From NCBI RefSeq assembly GCF_932274485.2, contig NC_065883.2:66817210-66881209 (forward strand): a DNA stretch of 64,000 nt. Direction: 5' to 3'. The notes below the pieces were generated by a model, which worked only from the letters and a program-made list of their open reading frames with translations, was not told the DNA's origin and made no database searches. This DNA comes from Patella vulgata. Its lineage: Eukaryota; Mollusca; Gastropoda; Patellidae. Each line of letters opens with the position of its first letter. Position 1 is the stretch's first letter. Shown piece by piece: positions 10,915 to 20,131 of the stretch. Made by a program: the position numbers and the translations under genes.

Positions 10915-11560
10915 TCAGGACAGTTTGAAATCCAGTTAGTAAGACCAGTATGGTCAGTTTGAAATCAACTCAAATCAAGACCAATACTTCATGTCAGTTT
11001 GAAATCAACTCAAGTCAGGATCAGTACTTGGTGTCAGTTTGAAATCAACTCAACCAACACTTACTGTCAGTTTGAAATTCAGTCAGTCAGGAACAGTACA
11101 CTACTTCGTGTCAGTTTGAAATCAACTTGGACATGCTTGTTACTTCGTGTCAGTTTGAAAGCCAGTCAATCAGGACCAGTAACTCCTGTTAGTTTGAATC
11201 CAGTCAGTAAGAATTAGTAGTTCCCGTCAGTTTGCATTCAGTCAGAACTATTACTTACTGTCAGTTTAAAATCCAGTCAATTAGAACCAGTTTAAAATCC
11301 AGACAGCATCAACACTTCCTGTCAGTTTGAAATCTAATCAGTCCGGACCAGTACTTTCTTTTATTTTGAAATCCAGTCAATTTGAACCAATACTTCCTGT
11401 CAGTTTGGATTCTAGTCCGTAAGAACCAGATTAAAATCCTGTTAGAACAAGCACTTCTGGTCAGTTTAACATCCAGTCAATCAGGACCAGTACTTCCTGT
11501 CAGTTTGAAATCCATTCAGTCAGAAATAGTACTTCCTACCAGTCAATAATGACCAGTAAC
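10915..11560 (+). repeat. Minisatellite of CAGTTTGAAATCCAGTCAGT units
   Basis: Units of about 35-45 bp, consisting of TGTCAGTTTGAAATCCAGTC, AGTCAGGACCAGTACTTCC and variants, repeat about 15 times. Together with 9650-10240 it forms a long repetitive block downstream of the Kelch gene. Confidence 0.9.
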
Positions 11561-11569
11561 AATGAATAA

Positions 11570-12369
11570 AATAAGATCCCCGGTACAAAATAATGAATAA
11601 TTGTAATTATTACAGTGTTTCAACTGGTACAATGTACATATATAAGGTGATGTTAAATGGAGACATGTACATCATGTAGTCTCTGTCATAGGAACTTACA
11701 TGTACCTTTTTTCTTTGAAACACCTGATACAACTTTGGCGTGGCAACACCAGTTACTTTGGTACATGTATGTTGCCATAGTGAAGTCCTATTTTATCCTT
11801 TGTATTTATGAACTTGGATTAACTCTTCAGTACTGATGGTAGTGTATTTGTAAAAAATATTTGACATTCATTAAAATTTGTAATAAGATAAATTTATTTT
11901 TTCTTTTTTACTTCTGTTCTCGATTCTAAAACCTGGAATTATAACGTTTCAGTAAACTAAAGATCTATGTGTACATTAAGAGTTAGCTCCCCTTAAAATA
12001 ATTAGAGGCAGAACTAATTTGATTAAATACATATATGCATACATATATAGAACATTCAATTCAATTTGATGAAGCCAATGAGCTGAAGTTGACCTGTGTA
12101 AAATTTATAAATGTACCTCCCCTGAAGTCAATGAGCCATGTAAATTTTATAAATACAGGTTACCTTCCCTGAAGTCAGTGAGCCGTGTAAATTTATTGTA
12201 TGCAGGTTACCTCCCTTTACATCAGCATCCTGTTGGACTAGATGACCGTAGGACAGAGACTAGAAAAATGGGATGTTATTTTGGCAGATATATTCAAATA
12301 GGAAGTGATAGCAGTGGAAAATGATATCTAGATGCATGCTGGGAAAATATGGAATGCATAGGTCAAGGG
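11570..12369 (-). other. Region downstream of the Kelch gene, probable 3' UTR
   Basis: No ORF or SINE. A minus-strand AATAAA exists at 11893-11898 (TTTATT on plus) next to a poly-T stretch, and two CCTGAAGTCA(A/G)TGAGCC repeats occur at about 12120 and 12169. UTR status is inferred from position. Confidence 0.4.
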
Positions 12370-14229
12370 TCAAGTATCCACATCCGGCCGGAAAACTTGT
12401 GACAGTCGCCGAGTGTGGAGTTTTGCTGCGACACATCCATAACTACGTATATCACACAAGTCTGACTCGATCTGTTCCCAAATATTTTTGACACGGTCCA
12501 AACGACACACTATATTATAACGATAAATCCTAAATGGTGAACGCTGATATTCCGTTGTTCCACATGCGTAAATTGTTCCGTTCATAATCATCAAACCCAC
12601 GTTATAAATCTCCTCAGGTAACTCCGGTCCTTGTCTCCATTGATTCTCCGCAATATTATAGATTTCCACAGACTTCAGTGCCTCGCGATTTATCGTATGT
12701 GTTAACTGAGCGTAGATTTGGCCACCTGCGACGAGTATCTCATCGTCAACTGTACATGCACCAAAATTAAAACGTGGAGTTAACATTCCTGCTAACGTAC
12801 TCCACTCTGTCTTTTTGGGGTCAAATTTCATGACGGTATTATGAGCTCCGACTCCTGTCCGTCCACCTAACAGATATATTTCACCGCGATACACTACAGT
12901 CGATAAATCCACTAATGTCGTTGGCATCATACCCACATAGTTCCACCGATTTTTCGCGATATCGTAACACTCGACAATCTCTGTGGGATGCTGGTTGACA
13001 GTCAGGCCACCTAGACTGTATATTTTTCCTTCGTGGAAGGCAAGAGAAAAATTGGATTTTGGAAACAGCATGGGAGCACGATTTACCCATTTATTATGAT
13101 CATTGTCATATTGATAAAAATCTTTACGTACGGTTTCTTCTTCAAAATCATCGAACGAATCCTCGTCAGACGCAGCCTCGCCGTAATTTTCATGATAAAT
13201 ATAATTCCCACCGGCAGTGTATATATTATTATCTTCCGTTACTATAACAGCGGGGTCTTCAACACAATAATACCCGCTTCGTTCCCGCGTCTCGGGAAAA
13301 GTTTCCATGATATACGCTTCACGCGTTAACGGATTATAACAGTTTATTGACGGTTTGTTTTGGTCGAGTCCGCCGATTAATAAAATACAATATTCAGGCT
13401 GTATCATTCCTGACCGTAATGACAGAGCAAAGTTATAATCACCGGTGTAGGTCTCCGGATTATCTTCGAAATCCTGCATGGCATTAAGTAGGGCAATACA
13501 GCGCTCACATTGCTGTACCATATAGTTCTGGGCGATGTTGTCCTTGATATATTTCATACTCAGTAAAACTAGGCGGACGTGTGGAAGGAGATCCCCGATA
13601 TATTTCCGACGTAGTTTTATGTCATGGTTTATCCAGACCATAATGGCTTCATACACTATGTCCTCCTTCTCTACGTTTAATTCATCTGAGGAAACTATTT
13701 CTATCACTCTATCTAAAGGTAATGATTTAAATTCTTCGAGTTTTGCCACATCTGGGAAATGTTTTTCTGTGTATTCACGCGCCTTTTGTTTTAATTCTTC
13801 ACAATTATGAATCTGGGCGAACGTCTGGATTCCAATACAGTTCATGGAATCAAGCTGTTGTTCCATGAATTTGGCAGAGGCTTGTTGAACCGGAATGATC
13901 TGAAATAATGAGGCGGCTGCTAACAGGTTTTGAGCGTTTGCTCGTGTTATTTGTAATTCTCCCGTGTAAGCGTAATTAATGATTTGAGCAACTGATTTTG
14001 CGTCTACTTCGTGTAAGAAGATGTGGCGCTGGGAACTTTCGTGCATACTTGAAGTAAACATGGCCTTAAAATATGGACTAGTTGCCGCCAAGACATTGCG
14101 ATGGCACGGAATACGGATTTCTTGAACACATATATCAACATCTATCAACTGTCGATCATCAAACATGGATTTCATCTCAACCAGAACTCGACCCATGTGG
14201 GCGTCGTTTTCAAAACACATCGTCTCCAT
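12370..14229 (-). CDS. BTB-BACK-Kelch protein (Kelch-like family), probable Cul3 ubiquitin-ligase adaptor
   Basis: A single uninterrupted frame of 619 residues. Residues about 20-125 form a BTB/POZ domain (LIDVDICV, IPCHRNVLAATSPYFKAMFT, YAYTGEL). Residues about 130-235 form a BACK domain (CIGIQTFAQIHNC, AIMVWINHD, LLPHVRLVLLSMKYI). From about 280 on, Kelch blades carry Gly-Gly motifs (LIGGLDQ 284-290, AGG 339-341, SLGG 405-408, LLGG, VAGG). An acidic insert sits at 351-366 between blades. In the known family the BTB/BACK part binds Cullin-3 and the propeller recruits substrates; no substrate can be inferred. ATG at 14227-14229 is the first Met. The minus strand reads TTTTTTCAG up to 14254, then a short 5' leader, so a 5' UTR intron acceptor lies 24 bases upstream of the start. 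I cannot assign it to a specific KLHL orthologue. Confidence 0.96.
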   Translation of the reverse strand: METMCFENDAHMGRVLVEMKSMFDDRQLIDVDICVQEIRIPCHRNVLAATSPYFKAMFTSSMHESSQRHIFLHEVDAKSVAQIINYAYTGELQITRANAQNLLAAASLFQIIPVQQASAKFMEQQLDSMNCIGIQTFAQIHNCEELKQKAREYTEKHFPDVAKLEEFKSLPLDRVIEIVSSDELNVEKEDIVYEAIMVWINHDIKLRRKYIGDLLPHVRLVLLSMKYIKDNIAQNYMVQQCERCIALLNAMQDFEDNPETYTGDYNFALSLRSGMIQPEYCILLIGGLDQNKPSINCYNPLTREAYIMETFPETRERSGYYCVEDPAVIVTEDNNIYTAGGNYIYHENYGEAASDEDSFDDFEEETVRKDFYQYDNDHNKWVNRAPMLFPKSNFSLAFHEGKIYSLGGLTVNQHPTEIVECYDIAKNRWNYVGMMPTTLVDLSTVVYRGEIYLLGGRTGVGAHNTVMKFDPKKTEWSTLAGMLTPRFNFGACTVDDEILVAGGQIYAQLTHTINREALKSVEIYNIAENQWRQGPELPEEIYNVGLMIMNGTIYACGTTEYQRSPFRIYRYNIVCRLDRVKNIWEQIESDLCDIRSYGCVAAKLHTRRLSQVFRPDVDT

Positions 14230-14479
14230 TTCTACTTGTCATTCTCTGCACGTCTGAAAAATCAATTTGGTTTCATTTAATATTCATGATGAATTACATT
14301 TGTTGTAAATATAAATCACTGGTATATCCAGATATTATGCAGAAAATGAAAGGTGGTGGGGTGAGGTTGTGACCATTGGAAGTATTTTATGGCTGGCTGT
14401 CCAAAACCATCCCATTTCCCGTCTGTTGGGACCAACTATTTTTTATATTATCTGTTGAAAAAATGAACTTGGACAGACA

Positions 14480-14640
14480 AAAAATAGATCTTTTCAGGAC
14501 TAATATATGGTGGAATTTTATTTTAATAATTCACTTTCATGTGAATGCTTGGGATTAAAACACCAATAACTTGACCCAATGATCGACCTTATGATATAAA
14601 GCGCATGCATTAGACCACTCTACCACCCACACACACAGTA
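14480..14640 (-). repeat. Degraded family A SINE
   Basis: GGACTAATATATGGTGGAAT, TTTAATAATTCACTTTCATG and CAATGATCGACCTTATGATA followed by TAAAGCGCATGCATTAGACC mark an old copy. It lies upstream of the Kelch gene. Confidence 0.65.
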
Positions 14641-14657
14641 ACACTGTTGATAGAGGA

Positions 14658-14931
14658 GCCATGCTGGCTCAGTGAGTGCAGGGCAGAGGGCATGGCAAGG
14701 GACAATGTATAGTCATTTGGATGGGATGAAAAAACAAGGTCCTGTGTACACATTGGCTTGCACATAAAAAATCCCTTGACAATTGGAATTTGATACAAGA
14801 GTAGGCCGTAGTGCCTGTTGTCCGGGCAAAATTTCTGTCATACTATAGCACACTGTTTGCCGTACGCCCGTCTTTATTAGCCCAGTTAGAGCAGAACAGT
14901 AGGACGTTAAACCCCATTTCATTTCATTTAA
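14658..14931 (+). repeat. Family B tRNA-SINE
   Basis: It starts AGCCATGCTGGCTCAGTGAG (A box) and runs through GGCAGAGGGCATGGCAAGGG, GTCCTGTGTACACATTGGCT, CAAGAGTAGGCCGTAGTGCC, TAGCACACTGTTTGCC and AGGACGTTAAACCCCATTTC plus ATTTC repeats. The B-box part of the head is missing. Confidence 0.88.
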
Positions 14932-15004
14932 TCTGAGGATAGAGTTAAATTAGTGGACAAAAATTGATACAGGCAAACAGAGTCATTCTATAAAATCTAT
15001 AGCC

Positions 15005-15490
15005 CCAATAATCTGAGAGGTAGACGGATTCTACAAAGTCTAGCCCCAATAATCTGAGAGGTAAAAGGATTCTACAAAGTCTGGCCCCAATAATCTGAGA
15101 GGTAGAAGGATTCTACAAAGTCTAGCATCAATAATCTGAGTGATTTTACAGAGTCTAGCCCCAATAATCTGAGTGATTCTACATACATGTAGCCTAGCGC
15201 CAATAATCTGTGTGGTAAAAGGATTCCACAAAGTCTAGCCAAAATAATCTTGAGTGGTGGAAGGATTCTATGAAGTCTAGCCCCAATAATTTGAGAGGTG
15301 GACGGATTCTACAAAGTCTAGCCCAAATAATCTGAGTAGTGGAAGGATTCTATAAAGTCTAGCCCCAACAATCTGAGTGGTGGAAGGATACTACAAAGTT
15401 TAACCCAAATAATCTAAGTAGTGGAAGGAAGGATTCTATAAAGTCTAGCCCCAATAATCTGGGACGGTGGAAGAGCAAGTCCGAAGCCCC
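15005..15490 (+). repeat. Minisatellite, about 41 bp unit, about 11 copies
   Basis: Units of GATTCTACAAAGTCTAGCCC then CAATAATCTGAGAGGTAGAA vary in length from about 27 to 46 bp. False minus-strand ORFs with RLLGPDFVESF periodicity derive from it. Confidence 0.93.
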
Positions 15491-16590
15491 AATAATATAA
15501 ATCAGCCAATCTGACATTTCATCCACAGAGTTTATCAGTGGTAATACTATAGGAACAAGCTTGGACATAAAGCATCTGTCAACAGACATTGTTATAATAT
15601 ACATTGTGTGATAATTTGTGCCTGACAAGGTCTGTGACAGCTGTCTTCTGTCCAGGCTTGTACATGTAGGCCTGTCTTGACACATGTGCACTGTGTCCAT
15701 CACATCGTGTAGGCTGCATGTATTTTGCATAATATGTAGTCCAAGTCGTTTAGTTAACTCATATATTACAGACCTATCATCTCTGGAAATAATATATAAC
15801 AGGTGCTGGCAATGACAATACTGTCTTACTGTTAACTGATGTTTTACTATAGCCTATAGTGTCTGTGTCCTTCGGATCTGTTCATATATTTATTAAACCA
15901 CACAGTATTCTATTCAGTTACTATGAGATTCATTTTATATAATCTCTAAATCTTTAACATTCAGTTGCATTAAACAATTACAGGCCTGCACAATAGGCCT
16001 TTATAGTAACAGAAATGCCCTCTATTATACTCTACAAAATTCAATTCAATGATTTTTCTGAAAGTTTTGGGGGTCTCTTAATTATTCAATTTCTGCTCAT
16101 TTGGCAATAAAATATGGCAAAAGCATCCATTTTACCACACTCTTTATCGGATAAACGAAAAAAATATATTTTCATATTAATTTTCATTTAAATTTAAGGA
16201 AATAGTGAAAATTGTGAAAATTATAATATTAAAATTGAGCAGCCTTCTCTCAGTCTATTCTTAGTAGGAATGAATCATCGTTTCGTTGACGTAGTCACAG
16301 AAAATTTTAAAATCAACCAAAATGTCTAAGAATGAAATTACAAATTAAGGCATAGCATACGATTTTTTTTAGAATTGCATGAATAAATATAAAAGCTTAT
16401 TTTTACCAAACGTGCAAGATTCCTGTTGGTGCTACATCAGTAAAGTTTTTCTCCTCTCGGTTAACTGTACTATCAACTCTAAATAGAAAGCGACCTCTAG
16501 TGATTTCTACGTTCAAGGGATATAACTCCATTTATTATTTTAAAGGGACACTTGTTGAGAAGGTGATGAATAATGATCAGAAATAAATTG
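15491..16590. other. Intergenic, nothing recognised
   Basis: AT-rich sequence without family-like ORF, SINE block or inverted repeat that I can see. Confidence 0.5.
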
Positions 16591-16591
16591 A

Positions 16592-16862
16592 AAAGAAATG
16601 GAGTTTAACGCCCTACTGTTCTGCTCCGACTGGACTAGTGAAGACGGGCATACTCCATACTGTGTGCCTTTCGGCAAGCTTTGCACAGACAGCGGCGTTT
16701 CCGACCATCACTTCATTAAATTTAACAATTTGACGGGACCTCGGTTGTTGTCCCATCCGAACGACTAGACGCCGTTCCTTCATGCTCTCTATTCTGTACC
16801 ACTGACAAGGGAAATCACGCTGAAAGATCCCGATGAAATTTCTCGGCTTAAAAAATAAATGT
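16592..16862 (-). repeat. Family B tRNA-SINE, lacking its head
   Basis: The inverted 3' end GGAGTTTAACGCCCTACTGT is followed by GAAGACGGGCATACTCCATA, ACCTCGGTTGTTGTCCCATC and CCCGATGAAATTTCTCGGC. The part with ATTCGATATAAGAGTAGG is replaced or diverged. Confidence 0.8.
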
Positions 16863-16956
16863 TTGAACGCGTTTTCTAGGGTCCGGTGGAATGGCAAGGC
16901 GGTGACACCAAACTGAAATTAAAATCCTGCTCGCAAATATGGGTATATCAAAAGAA

Positions 16957-17285
16957 ATGAAATGAAGTGGGGTTTAACGCCCTTCTGTTCTGCCCCGACT
17001 GGGCTAATGAAGACGGACATACGCCATATATGTATACAGTGTACCATAAGGGACATTTTGTTCGGTCACCGGCGCTACAGCCTACTCTTAGCCTATATCA
17101 ATTTCAACTGCCAAGGGTTCTTTTACGTAAACGCCAACGTGTACACAGGACCTCGGTTTTTCTTCCCATGCCCTATGTCGTGCATCACTGACATGGGTGG
17201 GGGGGGGACCACGCCTGAAAATCCAGATAAACATTCTCGGCCAACACCAAGATCGAACACGGGACCTCCAGATTAGTGAGCCAGG
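16957..17285 (-). repeat. Family B tRNA-SINE, near full length
   Basis: The inverted 3' end GAAATGAAGTGGGGTTTAAC is followed by every family B block to GGACCTCCAGATTAGTGAGC at the tRNA-like head (B box, inverted, AGATCGAACACGGGACC). A poly-G run (GGTGGGGGGGG) interrupts the middle. Confidence 0.88.
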
Positions 17286-17648
17286 ATATCAAAAGTACCA
17301 GAAACTATACCGAGGCTTTTAGACATTTTGTCATTGTCGACGATCAAAAAGTCAAGAGACGTTCGAGTCACCGCAAAAAACCCTATCCGTCGAGGGCGCC
17401 GACTACAGTGAGCATTCGCAACCTGGACAATTCTAACTCCCCTTGTCTGTACATGTTAAGGTCGATTAGTTTGGCTTGGGTGGCACACGAAGACTGTCAT
17501 GTTTGCATTATGTTAAGAGAAGAATTTTACCCAGACAATGGAGTTTCCATTTTTCCTTGCCAGGCCCTCCGTCCTACAATACTAACAAGATGGAAAGTAG
17601 CAATCTGTTTCACAGAGGTATTGCAGAAGCCTTTTTTATAACTCTGTA

Positions 17649-17651
17649 TAA

Positions 17652-17690
<39 letters not shown>

Positions 17691-17745
17691 GGTTTAAACG
17701 TCCACTCGACAAAAACTCAAACTAGGTCATCTGTAGTTGGACGCG
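17649..17745 (-). repeat. (GA)n tract and 3' fragment of a family A SINE
   Basis: (GA)n at about 17655-17688 is followed by GGTTTAAACGTCCACTCGAC and AAACTAGGTCATCTG, the inverted 3' terminus of family A only. Confidence 0.7.
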
Positions 17746-17789
17746 TTTTAAACTACAACCAATCTCGAGGCGTTAAATTTATTAATGAA

Positions 17790-17796
<7 letters not shown>

Positions 17797-17826
<30 letters not shown>

Positions 17827-18081
17827 GGGTATCGTCCACTCGACACAAACTAGGTCATTTTGGGACTAACATATGAATCAATTTTATTTCAATAATATGC
17901 TTGCGCGTAGGGGTCTTTAACAGTGGGAGGAAACCGGAGGACCCGGAGAAAACCCACGAGGTTGGACAGGCGACCCTACTCCTTGTCATGTACAACCGGG
18001 GAATCGAAACTCCGCCAGTTGACTCAATGACCGACCGTATGATACAGCGCGCGCGTCCTAACCATAACAATCCAACCCCCC
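17797..18081 (-). repeat. Family A tRNA-SINE, full length
   Basis: (GA)n, GGACTAACATATGAATC, GCTTGCGCGTAGGGGTCTTT, GGACCCGGAGAAAACCCACG, AACCGGGGAATCGAAAC (inverted B box) and GCGCGCGCGTCCTAACCATA lead to the GGGGGG end. Confidence 0.9.
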
Positions 18082-18109
18082 TCTGTATAAAATGACTGAC
18101 CTACAAAAG

Positions 18110-18310
18110 CTCAAGTATGTCTTCTACATGTGACATCAATCATATGGCGTCGATCATTAGCTCGACGGCTCGTGAATTGCTTACATAAGACATAGTATCG
18201 TAAACGTGTCCGGACAGAATAGTGCCTTTTACTCGTTTTATATACCCATATATATACACTAAGTATAGGAAATATTTATTATCCAGATACTTCAAACACC
18301 TTACTTTTCT
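18110..18310 (-). repeat. Inverted divergent copy of the MEMO1-promoter repeat
   Basis: Reverse-complemented, it matches 19668-19850 in order: GTATCTGGATAATAAATATT, TCCTATACTTAGTGTA, GAGTAAAAGGCACTATTCTG and the following GTCTTATGT. This shows that the promoter-proximal segment of MEMO1 belongs to a dispersed repeat family. Confidence 0.7.
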
Positions 18311-18719
18311 TTTCTAATGCTTCCAAAAATGTTCTAGAATTTACTTTGCTGGATGAAAAAAGTCAACATTGTGAGCTATTAAAGGCTCAATACCACTCTT
18401 GTTGTAACTGAATAATATGTCCCAATCTTTATTCTGGTCAAAAAATTGTACTATTTTACAATATTCCAATTAATTGATGATACAAATTTCATCTTAACAC
18501 AGCTAATTTAATAAAATTGGAAAAATTCAACTAAATGATTTGAAAAGCCTGACGTAAAGATTTTCAAATGTGACTTGGATTTAATAATATTTTTGAACCC
18601 TCTGGACAAGTAAAATAGGATTTAATGGATAATTTACACAACAGGTAAGACACTAACACATCTAGTACTTAGAATAAGGCAATTTTTTATTTTCTGGAGC
18701 TATCAAGCCAGCAAGAGTG

Positions 18720-18930
18720 TTATTGTCCCTTTAACACACACACTAAATAAACTTGTTCAATTTGATTAAATGGAAGCAGAATAAATAGTTAACAAAATTC
18801 TTGAAGAATACTTAGTATTTTCGACTAAAATCGTCGATTCAGGTGTCTGTTCTCAAGCAGCGGGGCTAACTGTAAACATACAGCATAAGTTTAGTATGTT
18901 TGGATGATTGTAGCGGTCTATAGCGGGAAA
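18720..18930 (+). repeat. Interspersed repeat E, copy 1
   Basis: AAATGGAAGCAGAATAAATA, a TATTTTCGACTAAAATCGTC block, GTGTCTGTTCTCAAGCAGC and CATAAGTTTAGTATGTTTGG recur at 21895-22100, and inverted at 55235-55400 and 55840-56100. Confidence 0.7.
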
Positions 18931-19355
18931 GTCAGGACTTGGATATCCCGAGGAACTTTCCTGGCCGGTTTACCGGCGCCTTATACACGGCCAACACAGA
19001 GAACGATACCGGAAAAAAAAAGTCCTCATTATTACCTGCACCTTATTCTGGTGGGTACTTTTCATTGAAAAAATCAAACATTAATTCATGTAGACCTATA
19101 CTTGTCATTTTAAAAAAAAAGTAGCCAAGCAATATGAGCCAATTTCTCCCCTATCGGACGATACTTTTAAGCAGTAATTTCTGTTGGTTATAGTTCGTAT
19201 CAGGGACATACACTAATTGATGCATTTGTTTATTTCGTTGTTCAAAAACATAATTCGTCTTTAATGATTAACACAAAAACTTGTGTTTAAAATTGCTCAT
19301 TTTAAATTTGTCTTTAAAATTCTTTGAATCTGATAGTCCTTCAAAACTCTATCTG

Positions 19356-19507
19356 TTGTACGCGACAAGGAGTAGGGGATCGCTTGTCCAACCTCGTGGG
19401 TTTTCTCCCGGCCCTCCGGTTTCCTCCCACTGCTAAAGACCCCTAAATGACCTAGTTTGTGTTGAGTGGACGTTAACCCCCCCCCCCTCTCTCTCTCCCT
19501 CTCTCTT
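19356..19507 (+). repeat. Family A SINE, 5' truncated and internally shortened
   Basis: GTACGCGACAAGGAGTAGGG, CCAACCTCGTGGGTTTTCTC and CCTCCCACTGCTAAAGACCC run directly into CTAAATGACCTAGTTTGTGT, so the AGCGAATTATTGAAA block is absent. The tail is C-rich, then (CT)n. Confidence 0.85.
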
Positions 19508-19514
19508 TAAAACT

Positions 19515-19900
19515 CCCATACTGAGCAGTGAATATTCGCTCGGCCGCTATACTGATAAGAAAGGATGACATCGATGCAACTTAATGAGCCCCAAATATTA
19601 ACGTTTTTCCTGCGAGTGTGACAAATTAAATTCTAAAATATTTTTTTTATGTATTAGAAAAATAAATAACGACGTTTGAAGTAATTGTAGGTAATAAATA
19701 TTTCCTATTTTTTAGTGTAAATGGGTACGGTATTAAAATGAGTAAAAGGCACCATTCTGTCCCAGTAACGTCTTATGTTTAAACAATGCACGCCCCATTG
19801 TGCCAAGGATTGACGCCGCGTGATGTGACGTCACGTGTTGAAGACTGTCATCTTTTACAGAGATATTAGAAGACTTTCGTACTCCTCTGTGAAACAGATT
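19515..19900 (+). repeat. Dispersed repeat covering the MEMO1 promoter region
   Basis: From GAGCAGTGAATATTCGCTCG to AAGACTTTCGTACTCC it matches 28360-28720 (last MEMO1 intron) in order over about 360 bases, and part of it matches 18110-18310 inverted. The segment ends about 230 bases upstream of the MEMO1 start codon. Confidence 0.82.
19826..19833. promoter_or_regulatory. Candidate CRE (TGACGTCA) upstream of MEMO1
   Basis: A perfect palindromic TGACGTCA lies about 300 bases upstream of the MEMO1 ATG. It sits inside the dispersed repeat; the corresponding site in the intronic copy reads TGACGTCG. Binding by CREB/ATF factors is inferred from the motif only. Confidence 0.4.
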
Positions 19901-20131
19901 GCAAAACTCCGTGGAAGCCCTTTAACAGAAGTGGGTGGGCTTTTCTTGTTGATTGACAACTCCACATTTGACATCAAATGCGCATGCGTATTTGGATCAT
20001 AACTTCCGGTGAAAAAAAAATAACAGAAGATTGGAGAGAAGCAGTAGACGGGACTAAGAACTATACCGAGAACTCCGATAGTTTTATTTAGGCCAGGGAA
20101 TTTATCAGATTCTGCCAAAATTGGGTCAAGT

